NCBI RefSeq assembly: GCF_000633395.1
Contig: NZ_AYMU01000007.1
Coordinates: 186,001 to 250,000 of the forward strand
Direction: 5' to 3'
Length of the DNA stretch: 64,000 nt
Source: Pseudomonas sp. PH1b
GTDB lineage: Bacteria > Pseudomonadota > Gammaproteobacteria > Pseudomonadales > Pseudomonadaceae
The notes beneath the pieces were generated by a model, which saw only the letters and a list, made by a program, of their open reading frames with translations, was not told the origin of the DNA and ran no database searches. A program made the translations under genes and the position numbers. Shown here one piece after another: positions 1-7,079 of this stretch. How positions within the stretch are numbered: position 1 is the stretch's first letter; the number at the start of each line of letters is the position of its first letter.

Positions 1-598
1 GCTGGATGCGCTGGAACGCCTGGCGGTAATCGTCGGGCGCCAGGTCTGGAAGCATGGCGCTGGTCAGCTTGAACGCTGGCGTCGAGGTTGCCAGGGGATG
101 GCTGAACAGCTGGATCAGGCGTTGGCGCTCGCCGTCCTCCAGGCTCGGGTGGAACACCAGCTGGCTGGTGCCTGCCTGATGGTCGCTGATCAGGGCCCAG
201 GCATACAGGCCCAGGCATGCATCAGGCAGTTGCAGGTCGTCCCGGGCCTGGCTCGGCAGGCGCTCCAGGTGCCGTCCGAAGTCATAGCCGAGGTAGCCGA
301 TCAGGCCGCCGGCGAAGGGCAGTTCATAAGGCGCGGGCAGTTCGGCCTGACTCAACTGCGCCAGATTGTCCCGCAGGCGTTGCAGAAAACCGCTGCCGCT
401 TTCGTCGGCCGCCACCGCCAGTTCCGCCACAGGCCAGGCGCTGAGCAGGTCGTAGCGACCGCGCTCGGCGCTCGGCCGGCCGCTGTCGAGCAGCACGGCC
501 CCGGGGGCGTGTTCGATGGCCGCGAAATACTCGGCGGGGTTGGCGTGATAGGGGAGCGGGTGTACGGAACAGGTCAACATGCGGGGCAAATCAGCCAT
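1..598 (-). CDS. pabB: Aminodeoxychorismate synthase component I (partial, 5' end)
   Basis: The first 199 codons of a minus-strand gene that runs off the left edge. The translation begins MADLPRMLTCSVHPLPYHAN and contains LLDSGRPSAERGRYDLLSAWP and AGGLIGYLGYDFGRHLE, typical of the N-terminal domain of the chorismate-binding PabB/TrpE family. PabB with PabA converts chorismate to 4-amino-4-deoxychorismate for folate synthesis in the cytoplasm. The catalytic C-terminal chorismate-binding domain lies outside the window. The ATG at 598 gives the longest form; an in-frame ATG at 580 (MLTCSVHPLPY) is equally possible, and neither has a clear Shine-Dalgarno sequence. An anthranilate synthase component is less likely given the DLLSAWP signature. 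Confidence 0.82.
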   Translation of the reverse strand, partial: MADLPRMLTCSVHPLPYHANPAEYFAAIEHAPGAVLLDSGRPSAERGRYDLLSAWPVAELAVAADESGSGFLQRLRDNLAQLSQAELPAPYELPFAGGLIGYLGYDFGRHLERLPSQARDDLQLPDACLGLYAWALISDHQAGTSQLVFHPSLEDGERQRLIQLFSHPLATSTPAFKLTSAMLPDLAPDDYRQAFQRIQ

Positions 599-695
599 CG
601 GAGCGCGGTTGGCGATTGTAGTCCTCTGCAGGAGTTGCTCCTAGAGGGATGTCGGCGATTGCCCCATTCGCGGCGTATTTGCCGACCTGTAGCCA

Positions 696-727
696 CCGCC
701 TGCTGCGACTTGTGGCGCAGCAGGCGG
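696..727 (-). terminator. Hairpin after the ATP-grasp gene
   Basis: A perfect 12-bp inverted repeat (CCGCCTGCTGCG at 696-707, complement at 716-727, 8-nt loop) lies 10 nt past the stop of the minus-strand ATP-grasp gene. No T-tract follows on the minus strand, so it may end transcription only weakly or may protect the mRNA 3' end. Confidence 0.45.
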
Positions 728-737
728 CGGGCAGGGC

Positions 738-1724
738 TCAGCCCTCGCGCGCAGGAATATGGCCGAACAGCTCCTGGGCGAAACGCACCCGCTCCTCGAC
801 GGTTTCGACGATGCCCCGGGTCTTCAGTTCTTCCAGGTGGGCCTCGACGGCGTGGGTGCGCTGGGTCAGGCCGCAGTCGTTGGCGATCTGAATGTTCAAC
901 CCGGGCCGTGCATTGAGCTCAAGGATCAGCGGGCCCTTGTCCTGGTCCAGCACCATGTCCACGCCGATGTAGCCCAGGCCGCAGAGTTCATAGCAACCGG
1001 CCGCCAGCTTCATGAAACCGTCCCAGTAGGGCAGTTGCACGCCGTCCACGGCGTTGGTGGTGTCCGGGTGCTTGGTGATGATGTTGTTCAGCCAGGTGCC
1101 GCGCAGGGTCAGGCCGGTGGCCAGGTCGACGCCGACGCCGATGGCGCCCTGGTGCAGGTTGGCCTTGCCCCCGGACTGGCGGGTCGGCAGGCGCAGCATG
1201 GCCATCACCGGGTAGCCCATGAGCACGATGATGCGAATGTCCGGCACGCCTTCGTAGCTGATGCTCTTGAAGATCTGGTCCGGGGTTACCCGGTACTCGA
1301 TCAGCGCCCGGTCGCGGTGGCCGCCCAGGGAGTACAGGCCGGTGAGGATGCTGGAAATATGGTGCTCGATTTCCTCGTGGCTGATGATCTTGCCGGACAC
1401 CGTGCGATAGCGGCCCTCGAAGCGGTCGGCAATCACGATGATGCCGTCACCGCCGGCGCCCTGGGCTGGCTTGATCACGAAGTCGTTGCGCCCGTCGATG
1501 ATCTCGCCGAGCTTGTCGATTTCCTTCTCGGTGGAGATCACCCCATACAGTTCCGGCACATGGATGCCGGCCTTGATCGCCCGTTCCTTGGTGATGATCT
1601 TGTCATCGACGATGGGGTACAGGCTGCGCTTGTTGTACTTGAGCACGTAGTCGGCGTTACGCCGGTTGATGCCCATGATTCCCCGCGCTTCCAGGGCTTT
1701 CCAGGTCTTCCACAGGCCGAACAT
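738..1724 (-). CDS. ATP-grasp alpha-L-glutamate ligase-like protein (RimK-related)
   Basis: A 328-residue protein starting MFGLWKTWKALEARGIMGIN. It has ATP-grasp features: FVIKPAQGAGGDGIIVI (nucleotide-binding loop) in the first half, and late acidic metal-binding segments GLGYIGVDMVLD and PLILELNARPG. Such enzymes join a carboxylate to an amino group using ATP; RimK relatives add glutamate, but the substrate here is unknown. The ATG at 1724 shares its A with the stop codon of the upstream gene (TGATG), so the two are translationally coupled; the reading frame stays open further upstream but that part overlaps the 7TM gene and is not coding. This family often sits beside the 7TM-transglutaminase and retropepsin-like genes found here, which suggests one pathway at the cell envelope. 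Confidence 0.85.
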   Translation of the reverse strand: MFGLWKTWKALEARGIMGINRRNADYVLKYNKRSLYPIVDDKIITKERAIKAGIHVPELYGVISTEKEIDKLGEIIDGRNDFVIKPAQGAGGDGIIVIADRFEGRYRTVSGKIISHEEIEHHISSILTGLYSLGGHRDRALIEYRVTPDQIFKSISYEGVPDIRIIVLMGYPVMAMLRLPTRQSGGKANLHQGAIGVGVDLATGLTLRGTWLNNIITKHPDTTNAVDGVQLPYWDGFMKLAAGCYELCGLGYIGVDMVLDQDKGPLILELNARPGLNIQIANDCGLTQRTHAVEAHLEELKTRGIVETVEERVRFAQELFGHIPAREG

Positions 1725-3256
1725 CAGGAGTCGGCCTTGACGAAGGCTTTGAAACGCACCAGCTCCGTCAGGCGGTAGCCGCGGTAGCGACCCATCGCCA
1801 GCATGAAGCCCACCAGGATCAGCAGCATCGCCGGGAAGGTGAAGACGAAGTAGGTAAGCTCCGGCACGCTCATGATCAGGTGCGCCAGGGAGGCGGCGAA
1901 CAGGGTGCCGATGGCGACTTTCATCGCATGGCCGCCGCCGCGCTCTTCCCAGGTGATGGACAGGCGTTCGATGGTCATGGTCAGGATCACCATCGGGAAC
2001 AATGCCACCGACAGGCCGCGTTCCAGGCCCAGCTTGTGGCTGAACAGGCTGATGGCGGCGATCAGCACCACGACGAAGGTCAGCACCACCGAGAGCCTCG
2101 GCAGCATCTGCAGCTTGAGGTGTTCCAGGTAGGAGCGCAGTGACAGGCCCAGGGCGGTGATCACCGTGAACAGCACGATGCCGAAGCCCAGCTGGGTCTC
2201 GCGAAAGGCCAGGGCGATCAGCACCGGGGTAAAGGTGCCCAGGGTCTGCAGGCCGATCAGGTTGCGCAGCACCAGGATCACCAGCACGCCGATCGGGATC
2301 ATCACCATGATCATGAAGGTTTGCTGGGTCTGCAGTGGCAGGCCGTACAGCGAGTATTCGAGGAAGTTGGCGTCGGTGTTCTCGTCGGTCAGCTTGGCCA
2401 GGCGGATGGCGTTCATCTCGCTGTTGTTGAGGCTGAAGGTGACGTTGGCCTTCTTGCCGCCATCGACGGTGATCAGGTTGTCGTCGCCGGTCCACCACAG
2501 CAGGCGGTCGCTGGGCATGCCCTGCTCACCGGTTTCCGGGTTGAAGTACAGCCAGTCGGTGCCGTTGAAGCTGCGCAGCCACAGCTCCGGGCTTTGCGGC
2601 TGGTCGGCCACCAGGCGAATGGTATGGACCTTCTCCATTGGCACGTGGGCGATGGACAGCAGCAGCTCGACGATCTTCGCCTTGTTGGCGCTCGACGAGT
2701 CGCCGGCCAGCAGCAGCTTGGCGTTGTCGTCGTTGGCGTTGTTGACCCGCTTGATGGCTTCGCTGATGAAGGTCTCGACGTCGGCCGAATGCTGGCGGAT
2801 CGGTGCCAGCAGGGCATCGGCGGCAATCTTCTCCGGGCCTTCAACGGCCATGCTGTCGCGGAAAGTCGGCCCTTTGACCTTGGATTTCTCGGCGCTGTAG
2901 CGCTTGGTCAGCACCAGGCGGTAGTACAGGGTCTGGTTGCCCTTGGCCCGGCGTGCCGACCAGGTGACCTTGCGATTGCCGTCGACGCGGTTGACCGCCA
3001 CCCCGTAGTTGTTGGAAATGAAGCTCTCGTTGAGGCTCACGTAGTCGCGGCTCAGGGGCGGCACGAACATCTGGATCTTGATCGGGTCCTTGCCGTTGGC
3101 GACGAACTCGACCTTGGCATCGATGTTCCACAGATCGTCGGTGGCGTCTTCGGTCACCGGAATGCCGAGCACGAAGATCTGATAGGCCGTGATCGAAATG
3201 CCCAGCACCACCAGGATGGCGATCAGGACTTTCAGATGAAGGGTAAGAGAGCGCAT
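1724..3256 (-). CDS. Inactive transglutaminase fused to seven transmembrane helices
   Basis: A 510-residue membrane protein. The N-terminus MRSLTLHLKVLIAILVVLGI is a membrane anchor. It is followed by a large soluble, probably periplasmic region (about 30-300) with a transglutaminase-like part (ELWLRSFNGTDWLYFNPETGEQG, about 230-255) lacking a visible catalytic Cys. From about residue 315 there are several hydrophobic helices (FMIMVMIPIGVLVILVL, LSVVLTFVVVLIAAISLF, FVFTFPAMLLILVGFMLAMG). This matches the family described as inactive transglutaminase with a C-terminal 7TM domain. It lies 5 nt after the protease-like gene and overlaps the ATP-grasp gene by one base, forming a three-gene operon. 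A plausible role is to sense or present a peptide or envelope ligand; no substrate can be read from the sequence. Confidence 0.85.
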   Translation of the reverse strand: MRSLTLHLKVLIAILVVLGISITAYQIFVLGIPVTEDATDDLWNIDAKVEFVANGKDPIKIQMFVPPLSRDYVSLNESFISNNYGVAVNRVDGNRKVTWSARRAKGNQTLYYRLVLTKRYSAEKSKVKGPTFRDSMAVEGPEKIAADALLAPIRQHSADVETFISEAIKRVNNANDDNAKLLLAGDSSSANKAKIVELLLSIAHVPMEKVHTIRLVADQPQSPELWLRSFNGTDWLYFNPETGEQGMPSDRLLWWTGDDNLITVDGGKKANVTFSLNNSEMNAIRLAKLTDENTDANFLEYSLYGLPLQTQQTFMIMVMIPIGVLVILVLRNLIGLQTLGTFTPVLIALAFRETQLGFGIVLFTVITALGLSLRSYLEHLKLQMLPRLSVVLTFVVVLIAAISLFSHKLGLERGLSVALFPMVILTMTIERLSITWEERGGGHAMKVAIGTLFAASLAHLIMSVPELTYFVFTFPAMLLILVGFMLAMGRYRGYRLTELVRFKAFVKADS

Positions 3257-3261
3257 TGGAA

Positions 3262-3798
3262 TTACTCTGCGGTATGAGCGTCGGTGGCGCAGGCAGGTTT
3301 GCCAGCAGCGTATTTAAGACTGGGGTCGACCAGCGCATCGAAGCGTTTCAGGGCTTCGGAGCCGATCAGGAGCGGGAATTGGAAGGCGCTGCGGTCGGTC
3401 AAGTTCACTTCGATGCTGCGCAAGGCGCTGCCCATGCAGACATCCAGGGCGATCACCGGCCGGGCGGTGTAGTTCTTGTCCTCATCGGGGTCATAGTCGC
3501 CGGCGCGGCGCTTGATCTTGCTGACCCGGGCCAGGGGCCGTTCGATGGGGTGGGAGTGAGCGGCATCTATGGCCAGGTAGAAACGTACCCAGGATTCGCC
3601 ATTGCGCTTGAAGCGCTTGATGTCGCGGGCACTCAGGGAGGCGGTCTTGGCACCGGTGTCGAGCTTGGCGGCGACTTCCAGGTCGATGCCCGACAGCCGG
3701 GCGTATTCATTCAAGCCGTAGACGGTCTTGCCGGCGGCAGCGCTGATGCCGGGCAGGGCAAGCAGGCAGAGCAGTAGGGGAAGGGCCTTGAGTCTCAT
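3262..3798 (-). CDS. Retropepsin-like / putative ATP-dependent zinc protease family protein
   Basis: A 178-residue protein with a signal peptide (MRLKALPLLLCLLALPGISA, cleavage near AAA at 21-23). The mature part contains AKLDTGAKTASLSA, an Asp-Thr-Gly motif typical of retropepsin-like aspartic proteases, and IGSEALKRFDALVDPSLKY near the end. The family was first named ATP-dependent zinc protease and linked to RimK; the DTG fold suggests an aspartyl protease acting in the periplasm. The ATG at 3798 is chosen because AGGATCT precedes it and the signal peptide starts there; a longer frame to 3906 has no support. It is the first gene of the trio with the 7TM and ATP-grasp genes. Confidence 0.82.
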   Translation of the reverse strand: MRLKALPLLLCLLALPGISAAAGKTVYGLNEYARLSGIDLEVAAKLDTGAKTASLSARDIKRFKRNGESWVRFYLAIDAAHSHPIERPLARVSKIKRRAGDYDPDEDKNYTARPVIALDVCMGSALRSIEVNLTDRSAFQFPLLIGSEALKRFDALVDPSLKYAAGKPACATDAHTAE

Positions 3799-3982
3799 AG
3801 ATCCTGATGCATGACATGGGTTCTTCAGTTCAAGGCGATCGGCATTGCTGCGCAAGCTCCCTCGTATGCGTGCCATAACACTATGGCAGGCCAATGCGGG
3901 CGGCATTCTAGCATGCTGGTTTTATGGCGCCAGCGCCGGGGGCGGCCCTTTTGTCTCGTTTTGGTGCAGGAGGTTATTAGAC

Positions 3983-3996
3983 GATTGTCGACAATC
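3983..3996. promoter_or_regulatory. Palindromic GntR-type operator upstream of the prp regulator
   Basis: GATTGTCGACAATC is a perfect 14-bp palindrome 73 bp before the regulator start codon. Its TTGT/ACAA arms resemble operators of FadR-subfamily GntR proteins. A shorter copy of the core, TGTCGACA, lies at 4059-4066 just before the start codon. It probably serves autoregulation of the prp operon; binding is inferred. Confidence 0.6.
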
Positions 3997-4058
3997 TCTA
4001 TTTTTCCTTTGACTGTTAAGGGGGTGTTGGCTAATTTTTGCGGCATTGATTTTAAAGG

Positions 4059-4066
4059 TGTCGACA
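4059..4066. promoter_or_regulatory. Second TGTCGACA half-operator over the regulator's ribosome-binding region
   Basis: TGTCGACA repeats the centre of the palindrome at 3983-3996 and sits between the Shine-Dalgarno-like AAAGGTG (4054-4060) and the ATG at 4069. Two sites about 73 bp apart centre to centre would allow a dimer-of-dimers to repress transcription. Confidence 0.45.
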
Positions 4067-4068
4067 AT

Positions 4069-4791
4069 ATGCTGGATCAACTCGAACACCCGATCACCGC
4101 TCAGGATGATTCCGAAACCCTGTCTGAAAACGTCTTCCGGCGGATCCAGGCGGCCATCGTCAAGGGCGAGATCGCTCCGGGCAGCAAGATCTCCGAGCCG
4201 GAACTGGCCCGCACCTACGGCATCAGTCGCGGCCCGCTGCGCGAGGCCATCCACCGCCTGGAAGGCCAGCGGCTGCTGGTGCGGGTGCCCCATGTCGGGG
4301 CTCGGGTGGTCTCCCTCAGTCACGCCGAGCTGATCGAGCTCTACGAAATTCGCGAGTCCCTGGAGGGCATGGCCTGTCGCTTGGCGGCCGAGCGCATGAC
4401 CACCGAGGAAATCGATGAGCTGCGCCGGGTGCTCGACACCCATGAGCGCGATGCGGCGTTCCAGGCCGGGGTCGGCTACTACCAGCAGGAAGGGGATTTC
4501 GACTTCCACTATCGGATCATCCAGGGCGCGGGCAACCGCACCCTTACGCAAATGCTCTGCGGCGAGCTGTATCAACTGGTGCGCATGTACCGCATCCAGT
4601 TTTCCGCGACCCCCAATCGCCCGCACCAGGCCTTTGCCGAACACCACCGGATTCTCGATGCCATTGCCGATCGCGACGGCGAACTGGCCGAGTTGTTGAT
4701 GCGCCGCCATATCGGCGCCTCGAAACGCAACATCGCGCGTCACTACCAGGACAGCGCCCATCAGACAGCCACTCCACGAGGTGAGTCATGA
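4069..4791 (+). CDS. GntR family (FadR/FCD subfamily) regulator of the propionate operon
   Basis: A 240-residue protein. Residues about 20-85 form the winged helix-turn-helix ([20 protein letters not shown]), and about 90-225 form an FCD ligand-binding domain with the usual His residues ([30 protein letters not shown]) that often hold a metal and an organic acid. It overlaps prpB by 4 bp (ATGA), so it is the first gene of the operon it probably controls. AAAGGTG lies 8 nt before the ATG. The frame is open upstream to 3811, but no start with a ribosome-binding site is there. The ligand is likely a 2-methylcitrate cycle intermediate, by context. Confidence 0.88.
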   Translation: MLDQLEHPITAQDDSETLSENVFRRIQAAIVKGEIAPGSKISEPELARTYGISRGPLREAIHRLEGQRLLVRVPHVGARVVSLSHAELIELYEIRESLEGMACRLAAERMTTEEIDELRRVLDTHERDAAFQAGVGYYQQEGDFDFHYRIIQGAGNRTLTQMLCGELYQLVRMYRIQFSATPNRPHQAFAEHHRILDAIADRDGELAELLMRRHIGASKRNIARHYQDSAHQTATPRGES

Positions 4792-5681
4792 GTTCCAACA
4801 ACAGCACTCCAGGCCAGCGTTTCCGCGATGCGGTCGCCAGCGAACAGCCGTTGCAAGTGGTCGGCGCGATCAACGCCAACCATGCCCTGCTGGCCAAGCG
4901 CGCCGGTTTCAAGGCGATCTACCTGTCCGGCGGCGGGGTCGCCGCCGGCTCCCTCGGCGTGCCTGACCTAGGCATCACCGGCCTCGACGACGTCCTCACC
5001 GACGTGCGCCGGATCACCGACGTCTGCGACCTGCCGCTGCTGGTGGACGTGGACACCGGTTTCGGTTCCTCGGCGTTCAACGTGGCGCGCACCGTCAAGT
5101 CGATGATCAAGTTCGGCGCTGCGGCGATCCACATCGAAGACCAGGTCGGCGCCAAGCGCTGCGGTCACCGCCCTAACAAGGAAATCGTTTCCCAGCAGGA
5201 AATGGTCGACCGCATCAAGGCCGCGGTGGATGCCCGCACCGACGACAGCTTCGTGATCATGGCGCGCACCGACGCCCTGGCGGTGGAAGGCCTGGAATCG
5301 GCCCTGGAACGCGCCGCGGCGTGCATCGAGGCCGGCGCCGACATGGTGTTCCCGGAAGCCATCACCGAGCTTGAGATGTACAAGATCTTCGCCGACCGGG
5401 TGAAGGCACCGATCCTGGCCAACATCACCGAGTTCGGTGCCACCCCGTTGTACACCACCGAACAGTTGAAATCTGTGGATGTTTCCCTGGTGCTGTACCC
5501 GCTGTCGGCGTTCCGTGCCATGAACAAGGCAGCGGAAAACGTCTACACCGCGATCCGTCGCGACGGTACCCAGCAGAACGTGATCGACACCATGCAGACC
5601 CGCATGGAACTGTATGAACGCATCGACTACCACAGCTTCGAGCAGAAGCTCGATGCCCTGTTCGCGCAGAAGAAAGGCTGA
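4788..5681 (+). CDS. prpB: 2-methylisocitrate lyase
   Basis: A 297-residue cytoplasmic enzyme that cleaves 2-methylisocitrate to pyruvate and succinate, the last step of the 2-methylcitrate cycle for propionyl-CoA. The isocitrate lyase/PEP mutase fold is clear: active-site KRCGH at 123-127, metal-binding DVDTGFG at 87-93 and IHIEDQ at 114-119. Length is normal for PrpB (about 295). Translation is coupled to the regulator by an ATGA overlap, with GAGGTGAG as ribosome-binding site. Confidence 0.97.
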   Translation: MSSNNSTPGQRFRDAVASEQPLQVVGAINANHALLAKRAGFKAIYLSGGGVAAGSLGVPDLGITGLDDVLTDVRRITDVCDLPLLVDVDTGFGSSAFNVARTVKSMIKFGAAAIHIEDQVGAKRCGHRPNKEIVSQQEMVDRIKAAVDARTDDSFVIMARTDALAVEGLESALERAAACIEAGADMVFPEAITELEMYKIFADRVKAPILANITEFGATPLYTTEQLKSVDVSLVLYPLSAFRAMNKAAENVYTAIRRDGTQQNVIDTMQTRMELYERIDYHSFEQKLDALFAQKKG

Positions 5682-5750
5682 GTCGCGAACCGCAAGCTGA
5701 CCGTTGATGAAGTTGCCACATCCCTAACAAATTCAAGATTGGAGAGAGCA

Positions 5751-6878
5751 ATGGCCGAAGCAAAAGTGTTGAGTGGAGCCGGTCTGCGTGGCCAGGTGGC
5801 CGGGCAAACCGCGTTGTCCACCGTGGGCCAGGCCGGTGCCGGGTTGACCTATCGCGGCTATGACGTACGCGAACTGGCGGCTGATGCACAGTTCGAGGAA
5901 GTCGCCTACCTGCTGCTGTACGGCGAGCTGCCGAACAAGGAGCAACTGGCGGCCTACACCAGCAAACTGAGCAAGCTGCGCGACCTGCCCCAGGCATTGA
6001 AGGAAGTGCTGGAGCGCATTCCGGCCCAGGCCCACCCGATGGACGTGATGCGCACCGGTTGCTCGTTCCTCGGCAATATCGAGCCGGAGAAGGATTTTTC
6101 CCAGCAGCACGATGTCACCGACCGCCTGCTGGCGGCGTTCCCGGCGATCATGTGCTACTGGTACCGCTTCAGCCATGAAGGCGCGCGCATCAATTGCGTC
6201 AGCGACGAAGCCTCCATCGGCGGCCACTTCCTGCACCTGCTGCACGGCAAGAAGCCCAGCGAACTGCACGTCAAGGTGATGAACGTGTCGCTGATCCTCT
6301 ATGCCGAGCACGAATTCAACGCCTCGACCTTCACTGCCCGGGTCTGCGCCTCGACCCTGTCCGATCTGTACTCCTGCGTCACCGCGGCCATCGGCTCGCT
6401 GCGTGGCCCGTTGCACGGCGGCGCCAACGAAGCGGCGATGGAGATGATCGAGCGCTTTGGCTCGGCCGAAGAGGCGATCAAGGGCACCCTCGGCATGCTC
6501 GAGCGCAAGGACAAGATCATGGGCTTCGGCCACGCGATCTACAAAGACAGCGACCCGCGCAACGAGGTGATCAAGGGCTGGTCGAAAAAGCTCGCCGATG
6601 AAGTGGGCGACAAGGTCCTGTTCCCGGTTTCCGAAGCCATCGACAAGACCATGTGGGAGCAGAAGAAGCTCTTCCCCAACGCCGACTTCTACCACGCTTC
6701 GGCTTACCACTTCATGGGCATCCCGACCAAGCTGTTCACGCCGATCTTCGTCTGCTCGCGCCTGACCGGCTGGGCCGCCCACGTGTTCGAGCAGCGTGCC
6801 AACAACCGCATCATCCGTCCAAGCGCCGAGTACGTCGGCGTTGAACAGCGCAAGTTCGTGCCAATCGAGCGTCGCTGA
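5751..6878 (+). CDS. prpC: 2-methylcitrate synthase
   Basis: A 375-residue citrate synthase-family enzyme that condenses propionyl-CoA with oxaloacetate. Catalytic segments are visible: LHGGANEAAM (His222), GFGHAIYK (His261) and an Asp in NADFYHASAYHF near residue 308. AEHEFNAS is at 185-192. The ATG at 5751 is preceded by GGAGAG and gives the standard PrpC start MAEAKVLSGAGLRGQ; the upstream extension to 5739 is unlikely. It lies 69 bp after prpB. Confidence 0.96.
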   Translation: MAEAKVLSGAGLRGQVAGQTALSTVGQAGAGLTYRGYDVRELAADAQFEEVAYLLLYGELPNKEQLAAYTSKLSKLRDLPQALKEVLERIPAQAHPMDVMRTGCSFLGNIEPEKDFSQQHDVTDRLLAAFPAIMCYWYRFSHEGARINCVSDEASIGGHFLHLLHGKKPSELHVKVMNVSLILYAEHEFNASTFTARVCASTLSDLYSCVTAAIGSLRGPLHGGANEAAMEMIERFGSAEEAIKGTLGMLERKDKIMGFGHAIYKDSDPRNEVIKGWSKKLADEVGDKVLFPVSEAIDKTMWEQKKLFPNADFYHASAYHFMGIPTKLFTPIFVCSRLTGWAAHVFEQRANNRIIRPSAEYVGVEQRKFVPIERR

Positions 6879-6918
6879 CCGGGAGGGCGCCGACACTGTT
6901 GCTGGATGCACCACACAC

Positions 6919-7012
6919 CTTGTAGGAGCGAGCTTGCTCGCGATCGCGATGGATCAGCCGACAGCGATGTCGGATTTGCTTCCGTCATCGCGAGCAAGCT
7001 CGCTCCTACAAG
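6919..7012. repeat. REPIN between prpC and acnD
   Basis: Two REP sequences in inverted orientation: a 25-nt copy containing TGTAGGAGCGAGCTTGCTCG at 6919-6943 and its perfect inverted repeat at 6988-7012, separated by 44 nt. This is the common REP class of fluorescent pseudomonads. It lies inside the prp operon, where the transcribed RNA would fold into a long hairpin. Confidence 0.93.
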
Positions 7013-7079
7013 GGACAGATGCCCATTCAGCCCGGTGCCAGGCGCTCCCTTTGAAACTACCGTGACCGAGCCCCAGACC

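Noticed and set aside
1725..2498. N-terminal extension of the ATP-grasp gene over the 7TM gene
   Set aside because: The extension lies fully inside the 7TM gene in another frame and its translation is arginine/proline-rich; the TGATG junction gives the natural start.
6906..7079. N-terminal extension of acnD
   Set aside because: It would translate the REPIN; AcnD proteins normally start at MNTEFRKPLPG.
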